Notes: generated from the sequence alone by a model not told the origin. A stretch of DNA of 64,000 nucleotides from Paraburkholderia heleia NBRC 101817 (GCF_000739775.1 NZ_BBJH01000017.1:31118-95117); one strand, 5' to 3'; shown: positions 49,594 to 58,471, numbered from the stretch's first letter. A program made the numbers and translations.

Positions 49594-50226
49594 CTAATTT
49601 GCCGGAGTGCTCGCGGCGTTTTGCCCTGAGTCGTCCCCATCAGCGGCGAGCGCGGCTTGCTGCGCCCGCAGGTCGGCGAGCATGTTGCAGAAGAGGGCGC
49701 CTTGTTCGATCGCGTCGTCGAGCGCGACATGCGTGTGCGGATGGTCGTCGAACCAGTGCTTCGGAAAGCGCGGCTTGATGCACTTGCGGTACGGCAGGCC
49801 CGTCATCGCGAAGGCGAGCGTCTTGATGTCGAGCGCCGACCACGAGAACGGGCAACGCCCGGCGAAGCGCATCATGTACCAGAACATGAAGGTGAAATCG
49901 AAGCCCGCCGGCATCGCCACGAACACGGGCTTGCCGGGCAGCGCCTCCACCCATTCGACATAGGCGACGAGCGCCGCCGCCGGGTCTTGCAGGTCCTGGC
50001 GGCAGGCGGCCCAGGCTTCGGGCTGCGTTTCCCACCAGGCGGCCTGCACCGGATGCGGCGCCGCGCCTTCGAGCATCTCGAGATTGGCCGAGAACGTGGC
50101 GATCAGACGCTTGTCGGCGGTGTACGCCGCCGAAGCGAAACTCAACATCGAATGCGGGCCGGGAATGGGACCATCCGCCTCGACGTCGGTGCTGACGTAA
50201 ATCTCTTCAATAGCGGCTTGATTCAT
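49594..50226 (-). CDS. DEDDh-type 3'-5' exonuclease-like protein
   Basis: 210 residues. The ribonuclease H-like exonuclease site is visible: STDVEADGPIPGPH holds the first Asp and Glu, and HVALDDAIEQG near 175 holds the His and last Asp. It lacks the extended motifs of DnaQ or RNase T, so it is probably a stand-alone single-strand nuclease of unknown role. The ATG at 50226 (MNQAAIEEIYV) is used. The metallohydrolase gene lies 14 bp upstream on the same strand and both may be one operon. Confidence 0.78.
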   Translation of the reverse strand: MNQAAIEEIYVSTDVEADGPIPGPHSMLSFASAAYTADKRLIATFSANLEMLEGAAPHPVQAAWWETQPEAWAACRQDLQDPAAALVAYVEWVEALPGKPVFVAMPAGFDFTFMFWYMMRFAGRCPFSWSALDIKTLAFAMTGLPYRKCIKPRFPKHWFDDHPHTHVALDDAIEQGALFCNMLADLRAQQAALAADGDDSGQNAASTPAN

Positions 50227-50240
50227 CGTACTTTTCACTC

Positions 50241-50885
50241 TCATCCGGGTACGCCATCTGCGACGTAGGGGTTGGAGCGGCGCTCCTCGCCGAAAGTCGA
50301 AACCGGGCCATGGCCCGGCACGAACGTGACGTCGTCGCCGAGCGGCCAGAGCTTTTCGCGGATCGAACGGATCAGGTCCGCATGATTGCCGCGCGGAAAG
50401 TCCGTGCGCCCGATCGAACCCGCGAACAGCACGTCGCCGACCGTGGCGAGCCGGTGCTTGCGGCTGAAGAAGATCACGTGACCGGGCGTGTGCCCGGGGC
50501 AGTGGTAGACCTCGAGTTCCTCGCTGCCGAAGCGCACCGTGTCGCCGTCGTGAAGCCAGCGCGTGGGCTCGAACGCCTCGGCGTGACCGAAGCCGAAGCG
50601 CACGCTCTGCTGCGGCAACTGGTCGATCCAGAAGCGCTCGTCTTCCTGCGGGCCTTCGATCGGCACGCCGAACTTCGTGGCGAGCGCCTTCGCGCCGGCG
50701 CAGTGGTCGAGGTGGCCATGGGTGAGCAGCACCTTTTCCAGCTGCACGCCCTGACGCTCGATCTCGGCTTCGATGCGTTCGAGGTCGCCGCCCGGATCGA
50801 CAACGGCGGCGCGGTTCGTCGTTTCGTCGACGAGCAGCGAGCAGTTTTGCTGGAACGGCGTGACGGGAATCAGCGTGACTTTCAT
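50241..50885 (-). CDS. MBL-fold metallohydrolase, glyoxalase II-like
   Basis: 214 residues. The metal site is complete: THGHLDHCAG (HxHxDH), GHTPGH, GDVLF and VPGHGP. The start MKVTLIPVTPFQQNCSLLV is usual for the short glyoxalase II-like (YcbL) family, which splits S-D-lactoylglutathione. It is first in a likely operon with the exonuclease gene. The ATG at 50885 has only a weak ribosome site. Confidence 0.88.
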   Translation of the reverse strand: MKVTLIPVTPFQQNCSLLVDETTNRAAVVDPGGDLERIEAEIERQGVQLEKVLLTHGHLDHCAGAKALATKFGVPIEGPQEDERFWIDQLPQQSVRFGFGHAEAFEPTRWLHDGDTVRFGSEELEVYHCPGHTPGHVIFFSRKHRLATVGDVLFAGSIGRTDFPRGNHADLIRSIREKLWPLGDDVTFVPGHGPVSTFGEERRSNPYVADGVPG

Positions 50886-51666
50886 GCGGGAATCGTGGGC
50901 GGGTTGGTGCGGTTCGGTCTCGCGGGGCGGGCGCAGCCACGCTTCGAAAGCGATCGATGCGCGCCGGCAGGCCCCAGCCAAAGGATCGATTGTACCGGGG
51001 TGCAGGAAGCGCCGCCGACGCGGCTCGCGGTGGCCGGAACCCCTTGTCTGACAAGGGATGCGGCGGCGCAAGACGAACGGCTTTGTTACATCAATAGTGA
51101 AAAATCATGGAGATTTGTGGGGCACCGGCGTGACAGGAATAACTTTTGGGTATAATGCGACCCATCACGCACGAAATTCGTGCTCTCAAAGGGCGGTGTG
51201 ACCTTCGCAAAAAAAGAGGTCGCATACATCGCCGTCAAGCAGTGCTGTCGTTCGAGGCGGGCCGAAAGAGGCTGCCTTACAAGATAGCAAATCAGGTGTC
51301 GATCCGTTCGACGCCGCACGTCTTGCCCAGCCAGGTGCCACGCGCCTGCAACGGCCTACATGCCGTGACGCTGGGTGGGGCCTACGCCGCCGTTCCTGTG
51401 CGCCGGGAGTTTCCGGTGCGCCTGAACGAGCTTCATCGTTCGATGGCGGCATGTGGGGTCTGGTCAGGCTGCCGGGGACAGGTTGCGCCAGACGTGAAAG
51501 ATAACTAGCGGTTAGCGGCTTATTGGGGCTGCATCCGGGCATTGGCACGCGTTCGCCTTTTTCATTCCAGGCGAGCGATGGCGAAGCTTTGCCCGCGACC
51601 GCCGAAGCCTTCCGACAACGCGCACACATGGCGCGGGACGGGCTTCGAAAACGTGATGGCAATGTT
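50886..51666. other. 781-bp region before rlpA
   Basis: Carries a good -10 (TATAAT, 51151-51156), a 15-nt near-palindrome just downstream (51169-51183), and other short hairpins, for example GAACGA with TCGTTC near 51425-51442. No gene with fitting codon use. It may be a long rlpA leader or hold an unrecognised small RNA. Confidence 0.4.
51130..51156 (+). promoter_or_regulatory. Probable promoter upstream of rlpA
   Basis: GTGACA (51130-51135, one mismatch to the -35 consensus) lies 15 bp before a perfect TATAAT (51151-51156). Confidence 0.5.
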
Positions 51667-52266
51667 ATGAACCTTAGACTGACTCGACGACGACTCGGGA
51701 GTCTCGCAGCCGTGTCCATTCTGGCCGGTTGCGCCATGCCGCCTGGCCCGCAGGACCAGGCGTCCAGCGACGCCCTTCGCACGAAGGACGCCGCATTCAT
51801 CGCGCCGCAGGGCTACGGCTCCGCGCTCGCTGCGCTGCCCGCATCGGGCACCGCGAAGGACAACTCGCTCGCGAACGCCGAGGCGATCGACGAGGACAGC
51901 CCCGACGTCCATTCGTTCCACCAGACCGGCCGCGCCTCGTGGTACGGCCGCGCGTTCCACGGCCGCCGCACCGCAAGCGGCGAGCGCTTCAACATGAAGG
52001 CGCTCACGGCTGCGCACCGCACGCTGCCGCTCGGCTCGTATGTGCGCGTGAGCGTGCCCGGCACGTCGAAGTGGGTGGTGGTGAAGATCAACGACCGCGG
52101 CCCGTACGCACGTGGCCGGGTACTCGACCTCTCGTATGCCGCAGCCAAGCTCCTTGGCGTGCAGCACGCCGGTACGGCGAAGGTCGACATCGAAGGCCTC
52201 ACGCGCCAGGAAGCGAAGGCCGCACAAGCCGAAATGGTTGCCGCGAACTCGAACGTCGATCACTAA
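51667..52266 (+). CDS. rlpA: RlpA-like septal ring lytic transglycosylase lipoprotein
   Basis: 199 residues. The lipobox LAGC at 19-22 (Cys22) marks an outer-membrane lipoprotein. The double-psi barrel carries the family residues: GRASWYGRAFHGRRTASGERFNM-type start, AAHRTLPLGSYVRV with the His, and NDRGPYARGRVLDLS with the Asp. RlpA splits peptide-free glycan at the septum. No SPOR domain is present, unlike the longer RlpA of other bacteria. The ATG at 51667 begins MNLRLTRRRLG. Convergent with rsmI. Confidence 0.88.
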   Translation: MNLRLTRRRLGSLAAVSILAGCAMPPGPQDQASSDALRTKDAAFIAPQGYGSALAALPASGTAKDNSLANAEAIDEDSPDVHSFHQTGRASWYGRAFHGRRTASGERFNMKALTAAHRTLPLGSYVRVSVPGTSKWVVVKINDRGPYARGRVLDLSYAAAKLLGVQHAGTAKVDIEGLTRQEAKAAQAEMVAANSNVDH

Positions 52267-52356
52267 GCGCATTCGTTTGGGCGTGGCGCTGAGTGCGCCG
52301 CGACGCGCCCGAAGCTGAACCGCTTGTTGCACGTTCGATACCGCTGAATGCATACG

Positions 52357-52393
52357 CGAAGGGCCGCCTTGTTAGGCGGCCCTTCGGTTTTTA
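52357..52393 (+). terminator. Terminator after rlpA
   Basis: A 12-bp perfect stem, CGAAGGGCCGCC with GGCGGCCCTTCG, six-base loop, followed by GTTTTTAC. Confidence 0.92.
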
Positions 52394-52426
52394 CGGCTCG
52401 TGCTTTTGACGGCTTCGGCCGGCGGC

Positions 52427-53329
52427 TCAGTCGTGCTCTTCTTCCTCGCCTTCGCCCTTCAGTTCCAGCGCCCGCGCGTAAAGCGCATTGCGCGACGCGC
52501 CCGTGAGCGCCGCCGCGATCTTCGCCGCGCCCTTGACCGGCACTTCCTGAAGCAGCACGCGCAGGAGCGCGTCGTGATCGGCCTCGCCCTCTGCCTGCCC
52601 GCTCGCGCCTTCCACCACCAGTACGAACTCGCCGCGCTGACGGTTCGCATCCGCAGCGAGCCACGCTGGCGCTTCGGCCAGGGTGCCGCTCCAGAGCGAC
52701 TCGTGTAGCTTCGTCAATTCGCGGGCGATGAGGATGCGGCGCGCGGGGCCGAACGCATCGGCGAGCGACTGCACGGTTTCGACGATGCGATGCGGGGCTT
52801 CGTAAAACACCATCGCGTGCGTATGCGCGGCGAGCGGCTGCAATGCGGCCGCGCGTTGCCTGGCCTTGGGCGGCAGAAAACCGAGGAACGTGAAAGTCGA
52901 GACCCAGTCGCCGGCAGCGGAAAGCGCCGTGGCGAGTGCGCTCGCGCCAGGCAGCGGCACGACGTTGAGGCCGGCGGCGCGCACGGCATCCACGAGCTTG
53001 GCGCCCGGGTCGGAAATGCCTGGCGTGCCCGCGTCGGACACGCAGGCCACGCGCTCGCCCGCGCGCAGAAACTCGATCACGCGTTGCGCCGCCTCGCGCT
53101 CGTTGTGCTCGTGCACGGCGACGAGCGGCTTCGAAATACCGTAGCGCGCGAGGAGCTGGCCGGTGTTGCGCGTGTCCTCAGCGGCGATGCGATCGACGAG
53201 ACCGAGCAGGTGCAGCGCGCGCAAGGTGATGTCGGCGGCATTGCCGATGGGCGTGGCCACGACGTACAGCGTGGCGGCCGGATACTGCTGGGTCTGTGCG
53301 AGTTCGAAGGGGGACGAGAGGGACGTCAT
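52427..53329 (-). CDS. rsmI: 16S rRNA 2'-O-ribose C1402 methyltransferase
   Basis: 300-residue SAM-dependent enzyme of the tetrapyrrole methylase fold that modifies C1402 in the ribosomal P site. Blocks: LYVVATPIGNAADITLRAL, AAEDTRNTGQLL, VSDAGTPGISDPG and LPGASALATALSAAG. The C-terminus ends in an acidic run, EGEEEEHD. The ATG at 53329 is one base pair from the in-frame start region of yraN on the other strand; the two genes diverge and share a very short control region. Confidence 0.95.
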   Translation of the reverse strand: MTSLSSPFELAQTQQYPAATLYVVATPIGNAADITLRALHLLGLVDRIAAEDTRNTGQLLARYGISKPLVAVHEHNEREAAQRVIEFLRAGERVACVSDAGTPGISDPGAKLVDAVRAAGLNVVPLPGASALATALSAAGDWVSTFTFLGFLPPKARQRAAALQPLAAHTHAMVFYEAPHRIVETVQSLADAFGPARRILIARELTKLHESLWSGTLAEAPAWLAADANRQRGEFVLVVEGASGQAEGEADHDALLRVLLQEVPVKGAAKIAAALTGASRNALYARALELKGEGEEEEHD

Positions 53330-53345
53330 GACACGCAACGCGCGA

Positions 53346-53867
53346 ATGCAGGAAAAGAGGCCGACATTGTGCCACGCGCCCGCGAGCGCACCCGAGGGAA
53401 GCGGCGCGAACGAATGTGCACGCGTAGACAACTTTTATGCGCGAGCGCAGTCGAATGCCCAACGCCGCGCGACAGGCGCGCGTTTCGAAGCGCATGCACT
53501 GGCGTTTTTGCGGCGCGAGCGCCTGGAGCTGGTCGCGCGCAACGTGAGTTGCCGCGGCGGCGAAATCGATCTCGTGATGCGCGAGCGCGACGGCACGCTG
53601 GTGTTCGTGGAAGTGCGCGCACGGGCGCGTCCGGAGTTCGGTGGCGCGGCGGCCAGCGTGGGGTGGCGCAAACAGCAGCGCGTGTTGCGCGCGGCGCGGT
53701 ACTTTCTCGCGACGTGGCGCGTCGGCGGTGCGAACGGCGGTGCGAACGGCGAAGCTCACACGCCAGCGCGCACGCCGCCCGCGTGCCGCTTCGACGTGAT
53801 CGCGTTCGAGAGCGGCCGGCTCGTGTGGCTGCGCGACGCGTTTCGACCGGAAGCCCACCAGAGCTAA
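53346..53867 (+). CDS. yraN: YraN family (UPF0102) nuclease-like protein
   Basis: 173 residues, restriction-endonuclease-like fold of unknown function. Conserved core: GARFEAHALAFLRRERLELVARNVSCRGGEIDL with the acidic site, then LVFVEVRARARPEFGGA. A Gly/Ala/Asn repeat (GGANGGANGE) sits near the C-terminus. The start is uncertain: ATG 53346 is used; TTG 53367 has GAGG six bases before it; an ATG at 53328 would overlap rsmI. Part of the conserved rsmI-yraN-diaA-dolP cluster. Confidence 0.85.
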   Translation: MQEKRPTLCHAPASAPEGSGANECARVDNFYARAQSNAQRRATGARFEAHALAFLRRERLELVARNVSCRGGEIDLVMRERDGTLVFVEVRARARPEFGGAAASVGWRKQQRVLRAARYFLATWRVGGANGGANGEAHTPARTPPACRFDVIAFESGRLVWLRDAFRPEAHQS

Positions 53868-53981
53868 AACAGAGGCTCATAAAAAGAAGGGTGAAAATGA
53901 AGGCCCTCGAGTGCGCTAAACTTGCGGCACGCCGCATTACGCGGAAAATTTGCGATACCCGCAGTACAGATTAGAGAGTCG

Positions 53982-54569
53982 ATGTCCGTCGAACGCATTC
54001 AACAGCACTTCCGCGATAGCGCAGCCATCACGCTCGCGGCCATGGAAACCTTGGCGGTCCCGATTGCCGCCGCGGTCGATACGATGTTCGCCGCGCTGGC
54101 GAACAGCAACAAGATTCTCGCGTGCGGTAACGGCGGATCCGCCGCCACCGCCCAGCAACTCGCTGCCGAACTGATCGGCCGGTTCGAGCGCGAACGCCCG
54201 GGCCTGCCCGCGCTCGCGCTGACCACCGACGCCTCGGTGCTCACCGCCGTTGCCAACGACTACGCGTACGAGCAGGTATTCGCGAAGCAGGTGCGCGCGC
54301 TCGGCCAGCCCGGCGACGTGCTGCTTGCCATCACGACCTCGGGCAACTCCGTGAACGTGCTGGCCGCCATCCAGGAAGCGCACGAACGCGAAATGGTCGT
54401 GATCGCGCTGACCGGCAGGGGCGGCGGCGACGTGAACAGCGTGCTCGCCGATACCGACATCCAGCTGTGCGTGCCGAGCGAGCGGACGGCGCGTATTCAG
54501 GAAGTGCATCAGTTAATTATTCACTGCCTGTGCGACGGCATCGACGCGATGCTGCTGGGCGAAGACTGA
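53982..54569 (+). CDS. diaA: SIS-domain protein DiaA
   Basis: 195-residue SIS-fold protein. It contains KILACGNGGSAATAQQLAAELIG and VLLAITTSGNSVNVLAAI, shared by DiaA and the isomerase GmhA. Placement between yraN and a dual-BON lipoprotein argues for DiaA, which binds DnaA and promotes timely replication start; GmhA (phosphoheptose isomerase) is the alternative. The ATG at 53982 follows GAGAG. 28 bp before the next gene. Confidence 0.85.
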   Translation: MSVERIQQHFRDSAAITLAAMETLAVPIAAAVDTMFAALANSNKILACGNGGSAATAQQLAAELIGRFERERPGLPALALTTDASVLTAVANDYAYEQVFAKQVRALGQPGDVLLAITTSGNSVNVLAAIQEAHEREMVVIALTGRGGGDVNSVLADTDIQLCVPSERTARIQEVHQLIIHCLCDGIDAMLLGED

Positions 54570-54597
54570 CACCGTAAGACGAAGAGAGGGGAAGTTG

Positions 54598-55380
54598 ATG
54601 AGCAGATACGGCATGACGCGCGCGCTGGCACGGACCACGCTGACGATCGGCTTCGCAGCCTCGCTCTGCGCAAGCTTGCAGGGCTGCTTCCTGGCGCTGG
54701 CGGGCGCGGCGGGCGGCACGGCGCTGGTGGCAACCGACCGCCGCACGGTGGGATCGCAAACCGAAGACCGCGAGATCCAGGTGAAGGCGCTGGCCGATCT
54801 CGGCAAGCAACTGCCCGATACGGCGCACGTGAACGTGGCGGTGTTCAACCAGCGCGTGCTGATCACGGGTGAAGTGCCCGACGACGCCTCGAAGCAGAAG
54901 GCCGAGAGCATCGTGCGAGGCGTGACGAACGTGGCTTCGATCGTCAACGAACTGGCGGTGCAGCCGGCCAGCTCGTTCTCCTCGCGCGCGAACGACTCGT
55001 ACCTCGAAGGACGCGTGAAGGCGGAGCTGATTGCCTATAAGGACATCTCCGCGAACAACTTCAAGGTGGTGAGCGAGCGCGGCACGATCTATCTGATGGG
55101 CCTGGTTACGCCGGAGGAAGGCAATATCGCCGCCAACGCGACGGCCGGGGTGATGGGCGTGGCGCAGGTGGTGAAGTGCTATCAGTACATCGATGCGCAG
55201 CAGGCGGCGGTGGCGACGGCTGCTGCGGCGCCCAGTGCGCCGGCGGCGCCTGCTGCCGAAGCGCCGATGGTGGGGGCGGTGCCGGACTCGGGCGTGACTT
55301 CGCAGCCTATTGATCACCAACCGCCCGCGCCGGTGACGAATTCGTCGGCGACAAGGCCGGGGAATTCGGGGGCTTTGTGA
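54598..55380 (+). CDS. dolP: DolP-like outer-membrane lipoprotein with two BON domains
   Basis: 260 residues. The lipobox ends at Cys30 (SLQGC). Two BON domains lie at about 50-115 and 125-195; the pair is the DolP (YraP) layout, a protein that keeps outer-membrane integrity and BAM function. It is longer than E. coli DolP (191) by an Ala/Pro-rich tail. The tail's codons become richer in T and in GGG, GCT. The ATG at 54598 follows GAGGGGAA. Its stop overlaps the cytochrome start. Confidence 0.88.
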   Translation: MSRYGMTRALARTTLTIGFAASLCASLQGCFLALAGAAGGTALVATDRRTVGSQTEDREIQVKALADLGKQLPDTAHVNVAVFNQRVLITGEVPDDASKQKAESIVRGVTNVASIVNELAVQPASSFSSRANDSYLEGRVKAELIAYKDISANNFKVVSERGTIYLMGLVTPEEGNIAANATAGVMGVAQVVKCYQYIDAQQAAVATAAAAPSAPAAPAAEAPMVGAVPDSGVTSQPIDHQPPAPVTNSSATRPGNSGAL

Positions 55381-55715
55381 TGCGGCGGTTTATGGGTGGG
55401 GTTGTGGCTGCTGGGGCGCTTGTTGGGTTCGCTTTGCCGGCTTTTGCGGCTGTGCCGGATGGGTTGAGGGTGGCTCAGGCGAATGCCTGCATGGGGTGCC
55501 ATGCGGTGGATCGCAAGCTTGTGGGGCCATCGTTCAAGGATGTCGCTGCGAAGTACAAGGGCGATGGTGCTGCCGAGGCCAGGCTGGAGAAGAAGGTGCG
55601 CGACGGCGGGGCTGGGGTTTGGGGGGCGATTCCCATGCCCTCTCACCCCGCGATGAGCGCCGCCGATATTCATTCCGTGGTGGGCTGGGTGCTGGCTGGA
55701 GCGCCTTCGAAGTAG
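55380..55715 (+). CDS. Class I c-type cytochrome
   Basis: 111 residues with a signal peptide to about residue 23 and one haem: CMGCH at 37-41, axial Met86 in IPMPSHP. Fits the periplasmic c551/c552 electron carriers. The start overlaps the stop of the previous gene; the ATG at 55380 or GTG three bases earlier both work. Codon use is unlike the genes to the left: frequent GGG, GCT, GTT, TTG and AGG, i.e. much less G/C at the third base. It is the last gene before the tRNA. Confidence 0.9.
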   Translation: MRRFMGGVVAAGALVGFALPAFAAVPDGLRVAQANACMGCHAVDRKLVGPSFKDVAAKYKGDGAAEARLEKKVRDGGAGVWGAIPMPSHPAMSAADIHSVVGWVLAGAPSK

Positions 55716-55782
55716 TTTTGCTTGGGGTCAAATTTGACACTTGGCAAAATGGATTTCGTGTGTGTAGAATCGGTGATTCGTT

Positions 55783-55858
<76 letters not shown>

Positions 55859-55942
55859 TCAGACATTCCAGGCAGTTCCAAAGAAGTCCGCAAACCCCGC
55901 GTCCTATAAGGCTCGCGGGGGTAGAGATGATCAGCCTGACCG

Positions 55943-55986
55943 AAATGGCCCGATTGGCTTATGCTGAGCGGGCCATTTCCTCTTTT
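55943..55986 (+). terminator. Hairpin resembling a terminator after the tRNA
   Basis: AAATGGCCCG (55943-55952) pairs with CGGGCCATTT (55969-55978), followed by CCTCTTTT. A second 7-bp hairpin (55895-55901 with 55914-55920) lies between it and the tRNA. Confidence 0.6.
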
Positions 55987-55997
55987 GGGAGATCGTC

Positions 55998-56562
55998 ATC
56001 GGCGTCGCCACGTTGATCGGAATCGATCTGGGCAAGCTCTTCCCACATGCGCAGGGCGGCCACGGGCATGATGTGTGGCGCAAGAGATTCACGCGTGCTC
56101 AACTACCGACATCGCTTGCAAGCTACGCAGCGCGCACTCTTTCGCAAGCTCCAGATATTCGGCATCGGGTGCTGCCGACCGTGCCGCAGTTCGCACGCCC
56201 CTTCGTGAAAGGAAGCAAGAGCGATTTCGATGATGCCGACGCAATCTAAGAAGCGGCGTTGGGACCGTCCATGCGCTTCGTCGCAGTCAAGACGCCCGAC
56301 CAGCGGACGCTGCTTGCACTGTATTGCGCGCGCCAGGCACCGGTGACCGGGGCGTACGGCCACGACCAACCAGATCCACGGCTTCTGCTCGAATTCGGCG
56401 TTAGCTTGCCATCCATCCGGCTGCTAGCCTTGCCGGATGATCCAACCAAGGCGTTACTACCGCGGCTCGTTTGAATCTTGCTGCGGCTACATCGGCGCTA
56501 CGGCCAGCTTACCGAGGAGATTGCGCAGCTTCGAAGGCGAACTCAAGCGCTAGCCTGCTGAA
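55998..56562 (+). pseudogene. Decayed IS110 family transposase
   Basis: Remnants in more than one frame. MIGIDLGK (56013) is the first catalytic block; FARPFVKGSKSDFDDADAI the second, ended by a stop; then GPSMRFVAVKTPDQ and LLLEFGVSLPS; then LHRRYGQLTEEIAQL before a last stop near 56550. A full member would be near 340 codons with a C-terminal serine domain, absent here. Frame breaks and an in-frame stop show it is dead. The family inserts without target duplication, so no ends can be fixed. Confidence 0.75.
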
Positions 56563-56739
56563 GACGAGGCGGCCCAGGGGCTACTGTATTGACCCGGCTA
56601 GAATTTGGTGAGGAGGCCCAATCCTTAGACATCGTGGCCCCGAATGCACTTGTAAACGCGCTTGCGAGCTGGCGCGAGCATGAGGAGGCCGCGTCAGGGA
56701 GCGAGCAATCGGTGAGCGGCCTCGCGCGCCCCTCCGATG
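56563..56739. other. 177-bp gap between the IS remnant and dndB
   Basis: No gene accepted. A 62-codon plus-strand frame (56589-56777) runs into dndB antisense and has no ribosome site. May be further IS debris. Confidence 0.35.
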
Positions 56740-57876
56740 TCATTCTTTCAAATCTGCCCATTCCGAGAGTTGCTTAAAGAGTTTAGTTTCCCCATTTCCG
56801 GCTGCCGGGAAGTTGGAAAAGCTGAGCTCTATGCCAGACTCGACGAAGTTTTTGTGGATTTTGCGCATGTATGATGTAAAAAAATCCTCGGAAAGGTCTT
56901 TCTTTTCTTCCCCTATCCGAAAAAAAATCGGTAAGAGCCGCATGAGCGCGCCGAATCCGATGGTTTTGGAAAGCGGGGATTGGTAATCGTTCCATTCAGA
57001 TTTAAAAACGGACGAAACCGCATTGAAATAGTTTGTCATGATGCGCATGATGATCGCATCTTCTTCATCTATCCAAAGCTTCCGAAAAACGAGGGCGCCA
57101 TGCGCTTTTTCATCGTATTGAGGGGTCTGTCCTCGCTTGACTGCATCCCGATCCATTGCAGCATCCATTGTAATGAGATTGAGGAGGCGCTCTACAACGG
57201 TCCCTTGACTCAGATTTGCCTTGTATAAAAATTGATCACCAACCTTTGGATTGGTTCCGAGGAGTTTGATTCGCCTATAAAATGGAGAATTCTCATCTGA
57301 GTTCATGCCTTTTGCTACCAAGTGGGCGCTGCGCTGCGGGCTTCGAGTCTCGGCAATATCGAATAAATCGTATACTAGTGATTTGCTCACCTTGGTTTGC
57401 GTGGAGTTTATTGTGGAAAATAAATATGCTTTCTCTTCTTCCTCCAGGCCGATGAATATAGTTACGATTAAGTCGAATTTTTTGCTGTTCTCGTCATTAA
57501 AACCTTTCAGGCGATGTTGTCCGTCGATAACCGAAAAAGAATCTTTACTGTCAAGAATCTGAAATTTGTACAGTCCTCGGTCTCTGCCGTCAGTGGATAT
57601 TGGAGTTGGTCCATCAAGCAGTGATTTTTTGGCCAAACTCAGTATTATTGAATTGGGAAAGCTCGCATCGACGGTCGCAAGATAATCTCGAATCTCGCTT
57701 ACACGCCGTTCACTCAGGGCGCGTTGAATTCCCTCGTTCGTTTCGTCTTTGGCGTCGACGACCTTCCGAGGCTCCGGTGCGGCTGTTCTTCGGACAACTT
57801 CCGCGGGTAGAACGCAGACAAAGAACTCTCCAATCGGCTGAGTGACCTTTGTTGCATAAAATTCTATCGTTTTCAT
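56740..57876 (-). CDS. dndB: DndB-like protein with DGQHR motif
   Basis: 378 residues. DGQHR at 118-122 (SVIDGQHRLKGF) and FSTINSTQTKVS at 153-164 mark the DndB/DGQHR family, related to ParB-like domains. In studied Dnd systems DndB represses the dnd genes and adjusts modification level. Its ATG is one base after the stop of the membrane protein gene (TAATATG), so they form a pair, read away from dndC. Codon use is AT-rich. Other DGQHR proteins accompany different defence systems; dndC and dndD next door decide the call. Confidence 0.85.
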   Translation of the reverse strand: MKTIEFYATKVTQPIGEFFVCVLPAEVVRRTAAPEPRKVVDAKDETNEGIQRALSERRVSEIRDYLATVDASFPNSIILSLAKKSLLDGPTPISTDGRDRGLYKFQILDSKDSFSVIDGQHRLKGFNDENSKKFDLIVTIFIGLEEEEKAYLFSTINSTQTKVSKSLVYDLFDIAETRSPQRSAHLVAKGMNSDENSPFYRRIKLLGTNPKVGDQFLYKANLSQGTVVERLLNLITMDAAMDRDAVKRGQTPQYDEKAHGALVFRKLWIDEEDAIIMRIMTNYFNAVSSVFKSEWNDYQSPLSKTIGFGALMRLLPIFFRIGEEKKDLSEDFFTSYMRKIHKNFVESGIELSFSNFPAAGNGETKLFKQLSEWADLKE

Positions 57877-57877
57877 A

Positions 57878-58471
57878 TTAATACCGCATGCCGTTATGGA
57901 TGGTTACGTCCGCAGATATTTTTTGGATAGTTGTGGTCATGTTTTTTTCCTGTTCTGCGTAGTCCTCGGTCTTTTGTAGTGATTTAACCGTTTCAGATAT
58001 TACAGAGACAACGAGTGCGTCCCGCCCTTTGAGTTGAACAAGATGCGAGAGAAAGCCGATTATTACAGAACTCAGAAGTAATCCCAAGCTAACCCAAAGG
58101 GCAATATGGTTGTCAATCTTTTTATCCTGAAGAAGTTCGCTGGGAGTTTTTACGAAGGCAAGGAGCGCGCCGACGATGAGCACCAATATCGTGATTCGTC
58201 TAAGCCACGCCTTGGATTCCTTCAGTAGGGCGTCTTCCGATTCGTCTAGCCATTCCGCGCTTGTTGCTGCGATGGTCATCGCAAGTACGGTGATTCCCAA
58301 GATAAAATCTTGGGGCAGGCTTGGTGGCTTAAGGCTGAGTGCAGTTGCGATTAAGCTAACTAGCAATGCAATGGATCCCAAAATTAGATTGCCAAATATC
58401 CATCTTAAAAAAACAAGAACCCATCCCAGGAAATTGCTTGGAAATTGCTTCGGAAATTGATGCTTATTCAT
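57878..58471 (-). CDS. Four-helix membrane protein paired with dndB
   Basis: Not recognised. 197 residues: helices at about 14-47 (perhaps two, WVLVFLRWIFGNLILG then SIALLVSLIATALSL), 56-72, 92-107 and 123-144, then a cytoplasmic C-terminal tail of about 50 residues with helical, charged text (SVISETVKSLQKTEDYAEQEK). The stop is one base from the dndB start, so both are translated together. The gene has AT-rich codons like its neighbours. It may tether the DndB regulator, or sense envelope damage, but nothing in the sequence shows either. Confidence 0.85.
   Translation of the reverse strand: MNKHQFPKQFPSNFLGWVLVFLRWIFGNLILGSIALLVSLIATALSLKPPSLPQDFILGITVLAMTIAATSAEWLDESEDALLKESKAWLRRITILVLIVGALLAFVKTPSELLQDKKIDNHIALWVSLGLLLSSVIIGFLSHLVQLKGRDALVVSVISETVKSLQKTEDYAEQEKNMTTTIQKISADVTIHNGMRY

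Noticed and set aside
51146..51508. 120-codon plus-strand frame before rlpA
   Set aside because: Starts at the -10 element, has no ribosome site and no preferred codons.
50886..53420. RNase P RNA, sometimes found near rsmI
   Set aside because: The conserved GAGGAAAGTC core is absent.
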